Notes: generated by a model from the letters alone, not told the origin. A DNA stretch of 57,929 nucleotides from Oscillospiraceae bacterium (GCA_015065645.1 SVPW01000011.1:1-57929), one strand, 5' to 3'. Counted from the first letter of the stretch, positions 17,424 to 26,600 are shown. Program-made: numbers and translations.

Positions 17424-18677
17424 ATGAGTATTATTACAAAGCTTACCGCTATGTGGCTTACCCGTTCTATAAAGCCGTTTACCTTTAAAAGCGAATATGA
17501 AGAGAGGTTGCTTTTTTCGGAGTGCAAAAATTTAGGCCTTTATGTGCATATCCCTTTTTGTAAAAGCATTTGTGATTTTTGCCCATATTGTAAGGAGATT
17601 TATGCTAAAGAAAAATGTGACCGCTATATAGATGCTCTTATCAAAGAAATTCACCTTGTAGGAGGAAAAACGCCTTATAAAAAGGAGGTAACAAGCCTTT
17701 ATTTCGGTGGAGGAACACCTGCACTTGCCGCAGAAAGAATTAAGGATATAATTAATGCTCTTGAGCAGTATTTTATTATTACCGATGGTATTGGTATTGA
17801 GCTTCATCCCGAAAATGTAACGGTTGAAACCTTGCGGTTGTTAAAGGATGCAGGCATTTCCAAAATAAGCATTGGCATACAGTCATTTGATAGTAAATAT
17901 CAATCTGTTTTGGGCAGAAAAACACTTTCTCCCGCAAAGATAAAAACTGTATTATCAAGGTTTAATTTTGAAACCGTTTCCATGGATTTTATCTTTGCTT
18001 TACCAAATCAAACCTTTGAGGATTTGCAAGCGGATATTGATACTGCCTTTGCAATCGGTGCAAATCATATTGCAATGTATCCATTTATAGATTTTAACTT
18101 TACTGCAAGTAAGGTAAATGCAATGCCTAAAAACCAAAAGCGTGCTTTGCTTGACAGTATTACAAATTACTGCATTGATAAGGGCTATAAACGCAATTCT
18201 ATATGGACCTTTTCATCACAAAACAATGCCAATTATTCCTCAATGACAAGGGATAATTTTTTAGGCTTTGGCTGTTCTGCAACAACCCTTTTATATGATA
18301 GTTTTAAGATTAATACCTTTTCGGTGGAGGAGTATTGTAAGAGGATAGAGGATTGTAAATTGCCAACATCGCTTACAATCAAATTTACAAAACGCCAAAG
18401 GATGATTTATTATCTTTTTTGGACTGCCTACAGCACAAAAATCAGTAAAAAGGATTTTGAGGATTTTTTCGGTGTTCCGCTTAAAAAGATGTATGGTAAG
18501 GAGTTTTTTATAGCCGAAAAGTTAGGCTTTATAAATTGTGAAAACGGCGTTTATACAATGACTCTAAAGGGCGCTTTTTATTATCATTATTATGAGAATT
18601 TTTATACATTGTCATATATTGATAAAATGTGGGGTATTATGCGAAAAAATGCTTTCCCAAAAGAAATTAAGCTTTAA
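17424..18677 (+). CDS. HemN/HemW-like radical SAM protein
   Basis: 417 residues. Typical of the coproporphyrinogen-oxidase-like group: LGLYVHIPFCKSICDFC, YFGGGTP, ISIGIQSFDS and a C-terminal winged-helix-like part. The cluster motif continues as CxxxCxxCxxC (CKSICDFCPYC), whereas true HemN/HemW have CxxxCxxCxC, so heme synthesis should not be assumed; no heme genes are nearby. The family includes methyltransferases, heme chaperones and cyclopropane-forming enzymes. It is co-transcribed with the preceding radical SAM gene and ends in a strong terminator. Confidence 0.85.
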   Translation: MSIITKLTAMWLTRSIKPFTFKSEYEERLLFSECKNLGLYVHIPFCKSICDFCPYCKEIYAKEKCDRYIDALIKEIHLVGGKTPYKKEVTSLYFGGGTPALAAERIKDIINALEQYFIITDGIGIELHPENVTVETLRLLKDAGISKISIGIQSFDSKYQSVLGRKTLSPAKIKTVLSRFNFETVSMDFIFALPNQTFEDLQADIDTAFAIGANHIAMYPFIDFNFTASKVNAMPKNQKRALLDSITNYCIDKGYKRNSIWTFSSQNNANYSSMTRDNFLGFGCSATTLLYDSFKINTFSVEEYCKRIEDCKLPTSLTIKFTKRQRMIYYLFWTAYSTKISKKDFEDFFGVPLKKMYGKEFFIAEKLGFINCENGVYTMTLKGAFYYHYYENFYTLSYIDKMWGIMRKNAFPKEIKL

Positions 18678-18680
18678 AAA

Positions 18681-18716
18681 ACAGGTATTCACCTTTTTCG
18701 GTGAATACCTGTTTTT
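18681..18716. terminator. bidirectional terminator between radical SAM and PAP2 genes
   Basis: Perfect 13-bp stem (18681-18693 with 18700-18712), loop TTTTTC, with T-run on the plus side and A-run on the other. Confidence 0.9.
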
Positions 18717-18720
18717 GAAT

Positions 18721-19392
18721 TTATGCTGTTTTTAATTTTCTAAACGGCTTAAAATGAAAAATGAACGGATAAAGTATAAAGCACATTATAAGTGCGGCAA
18801 ATGTATCTATTATAGAATGTTGTTTTAAAAATACCGTGGAAATACTAATAAGCACCGTTAAAATAATAAACAAAAACTTAGAAAGTGTTGTGCTATATCG
18901 TTTTGAATGCCAAGCGGTAAATAAAACCGCCATTGAACCCGTTACATGAAGCGATGGACAAACATTTTTGGGGTTATCTATTGTGTTATGCAGGTGATAT
19001 ACCATATCCTTAAAAATGTTTTCACCCTGTGAAAGTACGGGGCGCAAATTCTGTTCTGTTGGGAAGAAGAAATAAATGATACAGGTAATAGTGTAACTTG
19101 CTATGATGAATGCCATATATTTTTTAAATGAATCAATATCATAAAAGAATGTGTAAACAAGCATCCACACAAGGTATAAAAACCAAAAATAATACGGTAT
19201 TATAAAGTATTCGCAAAAGGGAATAGATTTATCAAAGCCTATCTCAACCTGTATCCAATCAATATTTTTTCGTTGTTCCAAAAGGTTAAAGGCTAAGTAA
19301 AATAACGGCCAATAAACTAAAAGCCAAATATGTGTAAATTTTTTTTCTGTCAGCTTTTTAAAGCTGAAATCCTTATAATAATCAAAAATCAT
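18721..19392 (-). CDS. PAP2-family membrane phosphatase
   Basis: 223 residues with about six membrane segments. The PAP2 signature is seen as CPSLHVTGSMA (motif 2, PSxH) and STVFLKQHSIIDTFAA (motif 3, S-x6-H-x3-D), with the motif 1 lysine/arginine region before them around NLRPVL. It resembles the branch annotated as phosphatase or inositolphosphotransferase (PAP2_3). The likely substrate is a lipid phosphate or a phosphorylated sugar-lipid. It follows a GT4 glycosyltransferase gene after 24 bp, which suggests a glycolipid pathway. Confidence 0.85.
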   Translation of the reverse strand: MIFDYYKDFSFKKLTEKKFTHIWLLVYWPLFYLAFNLLEQRKNIDWIQVEIGFDKSIPFCEYFIIPYYFWFLYLVWMLVYTFFYDIDSFKKYMAFIIASYTITCIIYFFFPTEQNLRPVLSQGENIFKDMVYHLHNTIDNPKNVCPSLHVTGSMAVLFTAWHSKRYSTTLSKFLFIILTVLISISTVFLKQHSIIDTFAALIMCFILYPFIFHFKPFRKLKTA

Positions 19393-19416
19393 ACATCTTT
19401 TCCTTTGAAAAAACTT

Positions 19417-20589
19417 TTATGGTCTTTTATTTTTATTTTCTATTAAATATTCGTATCTTTTAAATGCTCTTCCAACCGAATCTTCCCAAGATAAATAAAT
19501 TTCTTCGGCGGCACCTTGGCCTATTTTTTTGAGCAACTGCCTGTCTTTAAGCACTAATGAAAGCTTTGCGGCAAAATCCTCAGCATTTTCTTCGCATAAA
19601 ATGCCGGAATGCATATCTGTAACATCTTCGGCCGCACAACTTCCTTTGGTTAAAATTGTGGGGCAATAGCAGGAAGCCGCTTCTTTTACCACTAAACCTG
19701 AGGTATCGTATGTAGAGGGGAACATAAAAAGGTCAGCACGGGAAAAGAATGCCTTTACCTTATCACGGTCATAAATAGCACCGGTGAAAATTGAACGGTC
19801 ATAAACACCGATATTTTTTGCATACTGCTCAATAGCAGGTCTGTCAGGTCCGTCACCAACAAAAATAGATTTAAAGGCAATGCCTGCATCCGCCACCTTT
19901 TTCATTGCATCAAGAATGATTTTAACATTTTTATACCACATCATTCTTCCGCAAAAAAGCAATACCGGAATATCAGGCTCAATAAGATACATACGGTCAA
20001 TTTCCGCAAGCATTTTTGGCTCTGCAAGCCCTTTAACAAAATCGGTTCCGTTGGGCATAACGATAACATCGCCCCTATAGCCCAAAGCTCTTAAACTTTC
20101 AATAGAACCCTTTGAAACACACCATACCTCATCAGCGTATGAAATTCCCTTTAAAACCAATTTTTTGCCTAAATAATTTATAGGGCGGTTGCGTACAAAA
20201 TTATCAATATCAATATCAAATTTGGTGTGATATGTAAATACCGTTGGCGGAGCATTTTTATCAAGCAGTGTTATTTCATGTGCCAAAAGCGCCGAACAAA
20301 ACGGGCAATGTACATGCAATAGGTCAAAATTTTCCTGCCGTAATTTCCTCACCATAAGCGGTGAAAAGGGATTTCCCACACGATACGGCATTTTGGAAGT
20401 AAGCTTAGCCGAAAGGTATCTTTTAACCTCATAAGGGTAATCATCTGTAACATTGGGATATTTAGGTGTTACAACAACAGCTTTACCGTGCTTTTCGGTG
20501 ATGATATCGGCATAATTTTTAACGGCATTTGCCACACCATCTATGGTAGGGGGGAAGGAATCGTTAAAAAGACCAATTTTATAACTCAC
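19417..20589 (-). CDS. family 4 glycosyltransferase
   Basis: 390 residues. GT-B fold with N-terminal GLFNDSFPPTIDGVANAV (glycine-rich acceptor loop), LLHVHCPFCSALLAHEITL, donor-site LLFCGRMMWYKN, and the EX7E-type element FPSTYDTSGLVVKEAAS. This pattern is close to diacylglycerol glucosyl/mannosyltransferases of Firmicutes that make glycolipid anchors. Start is GTG at 20589 with GGAGATGATATT upstream. It is paired with the PAP2 phosphatase gene. Confidence 0.9.
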   Translation of the reverse strand: MSYKIGLFNDSFPPTIDGVANAVKNYADIITEKHGKAVVVTPKYPNVTDDYPYEVKRYLSAKLTSKMPYRVGNPFSPLMVRKLRQENFDLLHVHCPFCSALLAHEITLLDKNAPPTVFTYHTKFDIDIDNFVRNRPINYLGKKLVLKGISYADEVWCVSKGSIESLRALGYRGDVIVMPNGTDFVKGLAEPKMLAEIDRMYLIEPDIPVLLFCGRMMWYKNVKIILDAMKKVADAGIAFKSIFVGDGPDRPAIEQYAKNIGVYDRSIFTGAIYDRDKVKAFFSRADLFMFPSTYDTSGLVVKEAASCYCPTILTKGSCAAEDVTDMHSGILCEENAEDFAAKLSLVLKDRQLLKKIGQGAAEEIYLSWEDSVGRAFKRYEYLIENKNKRP

Positions 20590-20637
20590 AATATCATCTC
20601 CGTAAATTTATGATAATAAAAATCCATTTTCTATGGT

Positions 20638-20666
20638 ATTATATCACATTTTAATATGACAGGCAA
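20638..20666 (-). promoter_or_regulatory. sigma-A promoter for the glycosyltransferase/PAP2 pair
   Basis: TTGCCT (20666-20661), 17-base spacer, TATAAT (20643-20638) on the minus strand. Confidence 0.65.
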
Positions 20667-20748
20667 TAAAAATTATTTTAATATTTTTTTATCAAATGCA
20701 GAAGATAATATTAAGATTTTTGCCCAAAATTATTAAGGGAGAAATGAA

Positions 20749-21597
20749 ATGAGTGTAAAAATATTAGTTGATTCCGGAAGTGACATTTTACCCCAAGAAG
20801 AAAAACAACTTGATATAGAGGTTTTGCCGCTTAAAACCCGTTTTGGTGAAGAGGAATTTCTTGACGGTGTAACCCTTACAAGTCATCAGTTTTATGAAAA
20901 GTTGGTTGAAAGTGATGAGCTTCCTCAAACCAGCCAAATAACCCCTGCGGAATATGAGGCTGTTTTTGAAAAGATTAAGCAAAACGGTGATAGTGCAGTT
21001 TGCATAACCATCTCTTCAAAGTTTTCAGGATGCTTTCAAAGTGCACGCATAGCCGCAGATGATTGTGAAAATATTTATGTTGTTGATAGTGAAAATGTAT
21101 GTATCGGTCAGCGTATTTTGGTTGAATATGCAGTTAAACTGCGTGATAGCGGTGCCAGTGCAAATCAGATAGCCAAGGCGCTTGATACAGAAAAGAAAAG
21201 GGTTCGTTTAATTGCTTTGCTTGATACACTTGAATATCTTAAAAAGGGCGGGAGAATATCCTCTGCGGTGGCTATTGCAGGAACACTTTTATCAATAAAA
21301 CCTGTTATTAGTGTTGATAACGGAGAGGTTTCTATGCTTGGAAAGGCACGTGGCTCCAAAAACGGTAATAATATGCTAATAGAGCAGATTGGTAAAGCAA
21401 ACGGCATTTGCTTTGATATGCCCTTAGCCCTTGCTTATAGCGGACTTTCCGATGAGCTTTTGAAAAAATATATTTCTGATAGTGCACATCTTTATGATGG
21501 AAAAACGGATTCTTTGCCCATTTATCATATCGGCAGTACAATAGGTACCCATGTGGGACCGGGTGCTGTTGCAATAGCATTTTTTGCTAATAATTAA
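20749..21597 (+). CDS. DegV-family fatty-acid-binding protein
   Basis: 282 residues. DegV/FakB fold: VKILVDSGSDILPQ at the start, DGVTLTSHQFYEKL, TSQITPAEYEAVFE, ISSKFSGCFQSAR and the C-terminal GSTIGTHVGPGAVAIAF. Proteins of this family bind a fatty acid and present it to the kinase FakA for phospholipid synthesis; no fakA lies in the window. ATG at 20749 with GGGAG upstream. Single gene with no clear consensus promoter in the AT-rich gap before it. Confidence 0.93.
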   Translation: MSVKILVDSGSDILPQEEKQLDIEVLPLKTRFGEEEFLDGVTLTSHQFYEKLVESDELPQTSQITPAEYEAVFEKIKQNGDSAVCITISSKFSGCFQSARIAADDCENIYVVDSENVCIGQRILVEYAVKLRDSGASANQIAKALDTEKKRVRLIALLDTLEYLKKGGRISSAVAIAGTLLSIKPVISVDNGEVSMLGKARGSKNGNNMLIEQIGKANGICFDMPLALAYSGLSDELLKKYISDSAHLYDGKTDSLPIYHIGSTIGTHVGPGAVAIAFFANN

Positions 21598-21612
21598 ATT
21601 GAAAAAAAGAAA

Positions 21613-21648
21613 AATGATGTATTGCAAAGTGGCAATACATCATTGTTC
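21613..21648 (+). terminator. weak terminator-like hairpin after degV
   Basis: A 13-bp stem (21613-21625 with 21632-21644) lies just after the degV stop, but the following run is GTTCC rather than T-rich, so termination may be inefficient. Confidence 0.5.
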
Positions 21649-21744
21649 CATAAAAAACACCTCTTTTTTTATATTATAACATACAAACAATCATCTTCAA
21701 TTAAATGTAATGACAGCTTAAAAAAATTATTGTCATATTTTTGA

Positions 21745-21788
21745 ACAAAAAGAGCTGTATCACAATTTATTACGATACAGCTCTTTTA
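21745..21788 (-). terminator. terminator of the M20 peptidase operon
   Basis: 14-bp stem (21749-21762 with 21775-21788) directly after the peptidase stop, followed on the minus strand by TTTTTG. Confidence 0.85.
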
Positions 21789-21790
21789 AA

Positions 21791-23227
21791 TTAACATTGT
21801 TTCATAAGTCTTATATAAAATTCAACTGCCGATTTTGCGGTTTCAACCCTGATACGCTCGTTATTTCCGTGTATTGTTGCTCGTTCTTCGCTTGTAAGGT
21901 CCATAGCCGAAAAACGGTATACCTTATCGCTTATACGGCCGTAATGGCGTGAATCTGAGCATTGAACCATAAGATACGGGGAAACAATACAGCCTTTCCA
22001 TGTGGAAGCAACTGCTAATGCTACCTTATCCCATTCGGGGCAGTCTGTAACCGAAATACGGCTTGGGTTCATTCCGTGTAAAATGTTTATTTCAACATTT
22101 TCGTTTTTAACCGTCTTCTTTATGTAGCTAAGCGCCTTATCCATATTGTCCTGAGGATTAAGCCTTATATTTGAAACCATTTTAGCTTCGGGAGGAATAA
22201 CATTTGAAGCTTTGCTGCCTGCACTTTGTGTAAAGGCAACCGTTGTACGCATAAGGGCATTAAGCTCTCCGCCTGACTTTTTACATATCATATCAAGCAC
22301 GGGGGAAAACAGCCAAAGATTTGCAAAAATCATTCTGAAAACAAAGGTTGAATGACGTCCTAAGGTATCAAACATTTTTGCAACAGGTGCTGTAAGATGA
22401 GCTTTAAATGGATGAGCTTCCAAATTACAGCAGGCTTTTGAAAGTGTTGGTATGGGGGAATGGGGCTTTGGTGCAGAAGCATGACCGCCCGGGGATTTTA
22501 CTTTATATTCAACATCCATCATACCTTTTTCTGCAATGCCTATAAGTCCGCAAGCGGCTTTAACACCGGGGAATACATTTTTAACCACCGCACCGCCTTC
22601 ATCAACTACAAATGAAAGCGTGATGTTGTTCTGAAGAAAATAATCAACTATTCTTTCTGCTCCCTTGCCGTTAACCTCTTCTCCTCCTGAAAAGGCAAAG
22701 TAAATATCTTCTTTTGGAGTGAAGCCTTTTTCAATAAGGTGTTCTGCAGCCGAAAGCACACCGTTAAATGTAACCTTGGTATCAAGCGTGCCTCGTCCCC
22801 AAATAACACCGTTTTCAAGTATCGCTTCAAAGGGCGGCTTGTCCCAATTTTCTTCGTTTACCGGAACAACATCATAATGCGCCATCATAACAGCAGCCTT
22901 TTCGTGACTTTCACCCTCCCATTTAAAAAGGAGTGCACGGTCGGGAAGAGGGGTGAAACTGCATTTCTCAAATACATTAGGGTAAAGGGATGGCAGGCTT
23001 TTAATAAAGCCGTCAAATTCACTGTCATCCTCAAGAGTGTGGTCTTTATAAGAAACGGTTTTAAAACGCACAAGTGTGCGCAGTCTTTCAATTATTTTAT
23101 CACCGTCAAAATCAACCGTTGAATTATCGGCTGTAACATTTGCACGAGGGGTAAATAAAAGTGTTCTTATAATTATAATCCCCAAAAATACTAATAAGGC
23201 GGCTAAAATACACCAAAGGTAAATCAT
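21791..23227 (-). CDS. M20-family metallopeptidase with N-terminal membrane anchor
   Basis: 478 residues. One N-terminal helix (LWCILAALLVFLGIIIIRTL), then an M20 catalytic domain with MAHYDVVPVNEENWDKPPF, the metal-bridging WGRGTLDTK and FSGGEEVNG, a dimerisation lid (SPGGHASAP) and a late histidine (ATIHGNNERI). The pattern is that of PM20D1/carboxypeptidase-S-like enzymes that split or form N-acyl amino acids, or dipeptides. The ATG overlaps the stop of the preceding membrane-protein gene (ATGA), so the three genes form a unit. Confidence 0.92.
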   Translation of the reverse strand: MIYLWCILAALLVFLGIIIIRTLLFTPRANVTADNSTVDFDGDKIIERLRTLVRFKTVSYKDHTLEDDSEFDGFIKSLPSLYPNVFEKCSFTPLPDRALLFKWEGESHEKAAVMMAHYDVVPVNEENWDKPPFEAILENGVIWGRGTLDTKVTFNGVLSAAEHLIEKGFTPKEDIYFAFSGGEEVNGKGAERIVDYFLQNNITLSFVVDEGGAVVKNVFPGVKAACGLIGIAEKGMMDVEYKVKSPGGHASAPKPHSPIPTLSKACCNLEAHPFKAHLTAPVAKMFDTLGRHSTFVFRMIFANLWLFSPVLDMICKKSGGELNALMRTTVAFTQSAGSKASNVIPPEAKMVSNIRLNPQDNMDKALSYIKKTVKNENVEINILHGMNPSRISVTDCPEWDKVALAVASTWKGCIVSPYLMVQCSDSRHYGRISDKVYRFSAMDLTSEERATIHGNNERIRVETAKSAVEFYIRLMKQC

Positions 23228-23901
23228 TTGTCAAGCCAGCCTTTCTTGTACATAATTCTTGCAACAACAAGTGTGAATACAACACCCACCGGCACCATAA
23301 TTCCCACCTCGTTTTTGGTGAGTGCATCAATGCCGATAAAGAGTGAAAGCATAAGAACTATAGGTGCTATTGAAAGCTTAACATTCTTTGAAATAAACAC
23401 AACAGCCAATCCTCCAAAAAGGGCAGGGAGTATATTTTCAAAGGCGGGCTTTAAAATTTCGGAATCAAGAATGGGGGAAAGGGGAATGAGGAAAATAACA
23501 CCGATAATTATAATAATAGTTGTAACAATACTTGAAACGGCTATTGAAATGGTAGAGATGATTTCTCCCTCTTCGGAAGAAGCCTTAACACCTGCTCTTT
23601 CCATTGCGTCAACTGCACAGGGAAGCTTTAGGTTTGAAATATTTCCTGTTACGAATGAAAGATAGGTGCCACCTGCTCCAAGCATTGGAACATAGGTGAA
23701 AATTTCAATAAACCCAACCGCCCAATACATAGGAAGTGTTGCAAGAAGACCTTGCGCTAATGGCTGCCATTTCGGGAAAACACCGAAAATCAGGCAAACG
23801 ATAATGGGGAAAATAAGAATTGCACAGCATAAAATAATGCCCCAAATCCGTCCGTCACGGTGAACACTTTCAAGATAACTTAATTCTTTTTTGTTACTCA
23901 T
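23224..23901 (-). CDS. membrane protein, partner of DUF5058 protein
   Basis: 225 residues with six or seven hydrophobic segments and a charged N-terminus (MSNKKELSYLESVHRDGRIW). The middle has an exposed loop rich in Glu and Ser (ERAGVKASSEEGEIISTI). I do not know a functional name; it is the kind of protein found beside DUF5058 genes. It starts 13 bp after the DUF5058 gene and its stop overlaps the M20 start. I infer that it is one half of a two-protein transporter or channel that serves the peptidase. Confidence 0.8.
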   Translation of the reverse strand: MSNKKELSYLESVHRDGRIWGIILCCAILIFPIIVCLIFGVFPKWQPLAQGLLATLPMYWAVGFIEIFTYVPMLGAGGTYLSFVTGNISNLKLPCAVDAMERAGVKASSEEGEIISTISIAVSSIVTTIIIIIGVIFLIPLSPILDSEILKPAFENILPALFGGLAVVFISKNVKLSIAPIVLMLSLFIGIDALTKNEVGIMVPVGVVFTLVVARIMYKKGWLDK

Positions 23902-23914
23902 GATTTTCCCCTCC

Positions 23915-24649
23915 TTAACCTAACCAGCTTGTTACGGGAATTGCAATTCCCATGCCTGAAATAAGGCTTATAGGTAACGCATAATCGGTAAGCCAACGCA
24001 TTTTAAGCTTGGTTGCAAGCAAACCGCAAATTGCCATAATAACGGCAGAAGCAAGCATAACGAAAACAGGAATAAGGCCCTCATACTCACCATTGAAAGC
24101 ACTTTTCACATCACTGAAAACATAACCTAAAAATGCCGAAATCATACCAAGAAACATAGCGTTATTGAATATTTCGCTCCATTTCTTGTCCTTCAAACCC
24201 ATTTTGGTCATACCGCCTTGAATTTTTTTAGTGAGAAACGGTACAAGTATAAGACCCAAAGCAATACTTAAAGTCATAACCCACAGCACTGTTACATAAT
24301 CTGCGGCATTGCTTATTGTAGAGCCTTTGTCAAGACCCAAAGCCTGTATCGTATTGCTTGAGGCAATGGTTTCGTATGAAAGTGAACCGATTATGGAAAG
24401 CCTTAACCACGGCAGTGCAATACCCAGTGTTTTTGAAAGTGCAACAACACCCACAAGCACCGCAATGGCGGGAGCTATTGTAAAAACCGCAGATGAAATA
24501 ATGGTTGATTTAATTGTTTCTGTTTTAATGCCGATAACCTTTGCACGCTTTAAAGCACGCACTAAAAAGTATATTGATTGTCCCAATACGGCACTTATTA
24601 AAATACCGATTAGTACAAACAGAATCCAACTGTTTACTGAAAAATCCAT
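23915..24649 (-). CDS. DUF5058-family membrane protein
   Basis: 244 residues with about seven hydrophobic segments. The opening VNSWILFVLIGILISAVLGQ, followed by SIYFLVRALKRAKVIGI, matches my memory of DUF5058. The part FTIAPAIAVLVGVVALS and IGSLSYETIASSNTIQALG may be re-entrant or substrate-facing helices. Function is unknown. ATG at 24649 with GGAGG upstream. It is the first gene of a three-gene operon with a second membrane protein and an M20 peptidase, which points to uptake of the peptidase substrate or product. Confidence 0.8.
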   Translation of the reverse strand: MDFSVNSWILFVLIGILISAVLGQSIYFLVRALKRAKVIGIKTETIKSTIISSAVFTIAPAIAVLVGVVALSKTLGIALPWLRLSIIGSLSYETIASSNTIQALGLDKGSTISNAADYVTVLWVMTLSIALGLILVPFLTKKIQGGMTKMGLKDKKWSEIFNNAMFLGMISAFLGYVFSDVKSAFNGEYEGLIPVFVMLASAVIMAICGLLATKLKMRWLTDYALPISLISGMGIAIPVTSWLG

Positions 24650-24677
24650 AATATCCTCCTAAAAAATGTTTTATTAT

Positions 24678-24706
24678 AAAATAACATACTTTCATACCTT
24701 TTTCAA
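24678..24706 (-). promoter_or_regulatory. candidate promoter of the DUF5058/M20 operon
   Basis: TTGAAA (24706-24701), 17-base spacer, TATTTT (24683-24678) on the minus strand. Confidence 0.5.
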
Positions 24707-24741
24707 CAAAAATAATATTTATATAACCATAAAAAATATAC

Positions 24742-24770
24742 TTGAATTTTTAGAACAAAAAATATATAAT
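24742..24770 (+). promoter_or_regulatory. sigma-A promoter for rodA/ftsW-like gene
   Basis: TTGAAT (24742-24747), 17-base spacer, TATAAT (24765-24770); it diverges from the DUF5058 operon promoter. Confidence 0.75.
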
Positions 24771-24802
24771 GTGAATGTATTTTGATTGAAAAGGAGCAGG
24801 GA

Positions 24803-25933
24803 ATGGGAAGATTATTTGCTCGTATTGCCGATTTTATTCGTGAAACCGATAAGCTTTTGCTTATTCTTTGCACATTTGCTGCTTCTTATGGCTGTATTGC
24901 CGTTTTTTCTGCAACACGGCATGACGGTACCTACCGTGCAACAATCGTTCAGGCAGGTCTTATGCTTGCAGGTATTGTTGCGGCGCTGATTATTTCTGCT
25001 TTTGATTACAGCACTCTAATAAAGCGATGGTATCTTTCGGCACCGGTGGGCCTTATTTTGGTAATACTTACATTTTTTATAGGCTTTGCCCCCGGTGAAA
25101 CGGATGATAAGGCTTGGCTTAACTTGGGATTTACCACCTTTCAGCCTTCTGAGCTTTTGAAAATTTGCTTTATTTTAAGCTATTCTGCACATTTAAGTGC
25201 GGTTAAATCTAAAATTAATAAGCCGTTGCATTTGTTTTTGGCGGTAGCACATGGTGCTTTTCCTGTTTTGCTCATTCATTTTCAGGGAGATGACGGTACA
25301 GCCCTTGTTTTTGCCGTCATGATGGTTTGTATGCTGTGGGCGGCGGGTGTTTCGTGGAAATATTTTTTAAGTGCGTTTGTTTCTCTTGCCGCTTTGGCGC
25401 CTGTTGTTTATTTCCTTATAATGAACGATGAACAGCGTGCCCGTATTGCAAATATGTTTGATATTAATGCCGATATAAAGGGTGTTGGTTATCAGCAGTA
25501 TCAGGGAAGAATTGCCCTTGCAAACGGCGGATGGACAGGTCAGGGCTATTTAAACGGTGACCTTACATCAAAGGGTATAGTACCTGAGGGTCATAATGAC
25601 TTTATTTTTGTAAGCATTGGTGAAGAACTTGGCTTTTTGGGTTGTTTGGTAGTGGTTATATTGCTTGCGGCAATATGCCTCAGAACTGTTCATATTGCCC
25701 GTGTTTGCCGTAAAGATAGCGGTAAATTTATTTGCATAGGATTTTTTGCAATGCTTTTGGCACAGATTATAATAAATATAGGTATGTGCTTATCACTTCT
25801 TCCCGTAATCGGCGTTACATTGCCGTTTTTCAGTGCGGGCGGAACTTCACTTTTATGTTTATTTTTGGGTGTTGGTCTTGTGCTTGGTGTTTATAAGCAC
25901 CGAAATTCAAGAACTATATATCTTCATGATTAA
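24803..25933 (+). CDS. rodA: FtsW/RodA/SpoVE-family peptidoglycan polymerase
   Basis: 376 residues from the ATG at 24803, chosen because AAGGAG lies five bases upstream; a TTG at 24782 is in frame but would put the ribosome site inside the gene. About ten membrane helices. SEDS signatures: FAPGETDDKAWLNLGFTTFQ with PSELLK, VGYQQYQGRIALANGG with GQGYLNGD, VPEGHNDFIFVSIGEELGFL, and LPVIGVTLPFFSAGGTSLL. The enzyme polymerises lipid II glycan strands with a class B PBP. No PBP gene is adjacent, so RodA versus FtsW cannot be settled. Confidence 0.93.
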   Translation: MGRLFARIADFIRETDKLLLILCTFAASYGCIAVFSATRHDGTYRATIVQAGLMLAGIVAALIISAFDYSTLIKRWYLSAPVGLILVILTFFIGFAPGETDDKAWLNLGFTTFQPSELLKICFILSYSAHLSAVKSKINKPLHLFLAVAHGAFPVLLIHFQGDDGTALVFAVMMVCMLWAAGVSWKYFLSAFVSLAALAPVVYFLIMNDEQRARIANMFDINADIKGVGYQQYQGRIALANGGWTGQGYLNGDLTSKGIVPEGHNDFIFVSIGEELGFLGCLVVVILLAAICLRTVHIARVCRKDSGKFICIGFFAMLLAQIIINIGMCLSLLPVIGVTLPFFSAGGTSLLCLFLGVGLVLGVYKHRNSRTIYLHD

Positions 25934-25981
25934 AAAACCTGTTTATGGGTTAAAATAACAATATATTAAGGAGGAAATATT

Positions 25982-26524
25982 ATGAAAGATTTAAAGGGAA
26001 CAAAAACTGAGCAGAATTTGCGTGAGGCTTTTGCAGGGGAGAGTATGGCTACAAATAAGTACACATACTATGCTTCCAAAGCTAAAAAAGATGGTTATCA
26101 GCAAATAGCCGCTATTTTTGAAGAAACTGCAAAAAATGAGCGTGAGCATGCAAAAATTTGGTTTAAGCTTTTGCATGACGGTGCTGTGCCTAATACCGAT
26201 ATAAACCTTGCTGATGCGGCTGAAGGCGAAAATTATGAATGGACCGATATGTATGACCGTATGGCAAAGGAAGCCGCAGAAGAGGGCTTTACTGAAATTG
26301 CTGCACTTTTCCGTGGTGTTGCTGCTGTAGAGAAGGAGCATGAGGAGCGTTACGGAAAGCTTCTCTCGAATGTTAATGAAGGTATTGTATTCTCCCGTGA
26401 TAATGACCAAATTTGGCAGTGCTCAAACTGCGGTCATATCGTTATAGGAAAGAATGCTCCGCAGCTTTGTCCTGTATGTGCTCATCCAAGAGCATATTTC
26501 CAAATCAAGGCTGAAAATTACTAA
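25982..26524 (+). CDS. rbr: rubrerythrin
   Basis: 180 residues. N-terminal diiron four-helix bundle with [28 protein letters not shown] and [14 protein letters not shown] (Glu and His ligands), then a rubredoxin-like domain with CSNCG and [11 protein letters not shown]. It reduces peroxide in anaerobes. ATG at 25982 with GGAGG. Short 48-bp gap after rodA; a strong terminator follows. Confidence 0.97.
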   Translation: MKDLKGTKTEQNLREAFAGESMATNKYTYYASKAKKDGYQQIAAIFEETAKNEREHAKIWFKLLHDGAVPNTDINLADAAEGENYEWTDMYDRMAKEAAEEGFTEIAALFRGVAAVEKEHEERYGKLLSNVNEGIVFSRDNDQIWQCSNCGHIVIGKNAPQLCPVCAHPRAYFQIKAENY

Positions 26525-26532
26525 TAAATTTT

Positions 26533-26570
26533 AAAAGGCTGTTTCGAAATTGCGAAACAGCCTTTTTTGT
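26533..26570 (+). terminator. terminator of rubrerythrin gene
   Basis: 14-bp stem (26533-26546 with 26553-26566), 6-base loop, then a T-run. Confidence 0.92.
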
Positions 26571-26600
26571 GAACATTATGTAAAATAATTTTGGAATAGA

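Noticed and set aside
17424-18677. Assignment as true HemN/HemW heme-pathway enzyme
   Set aside because: Cluster motif has CxxC at the end instead of CxC and no heme genes are near; kept as HemN-like only.
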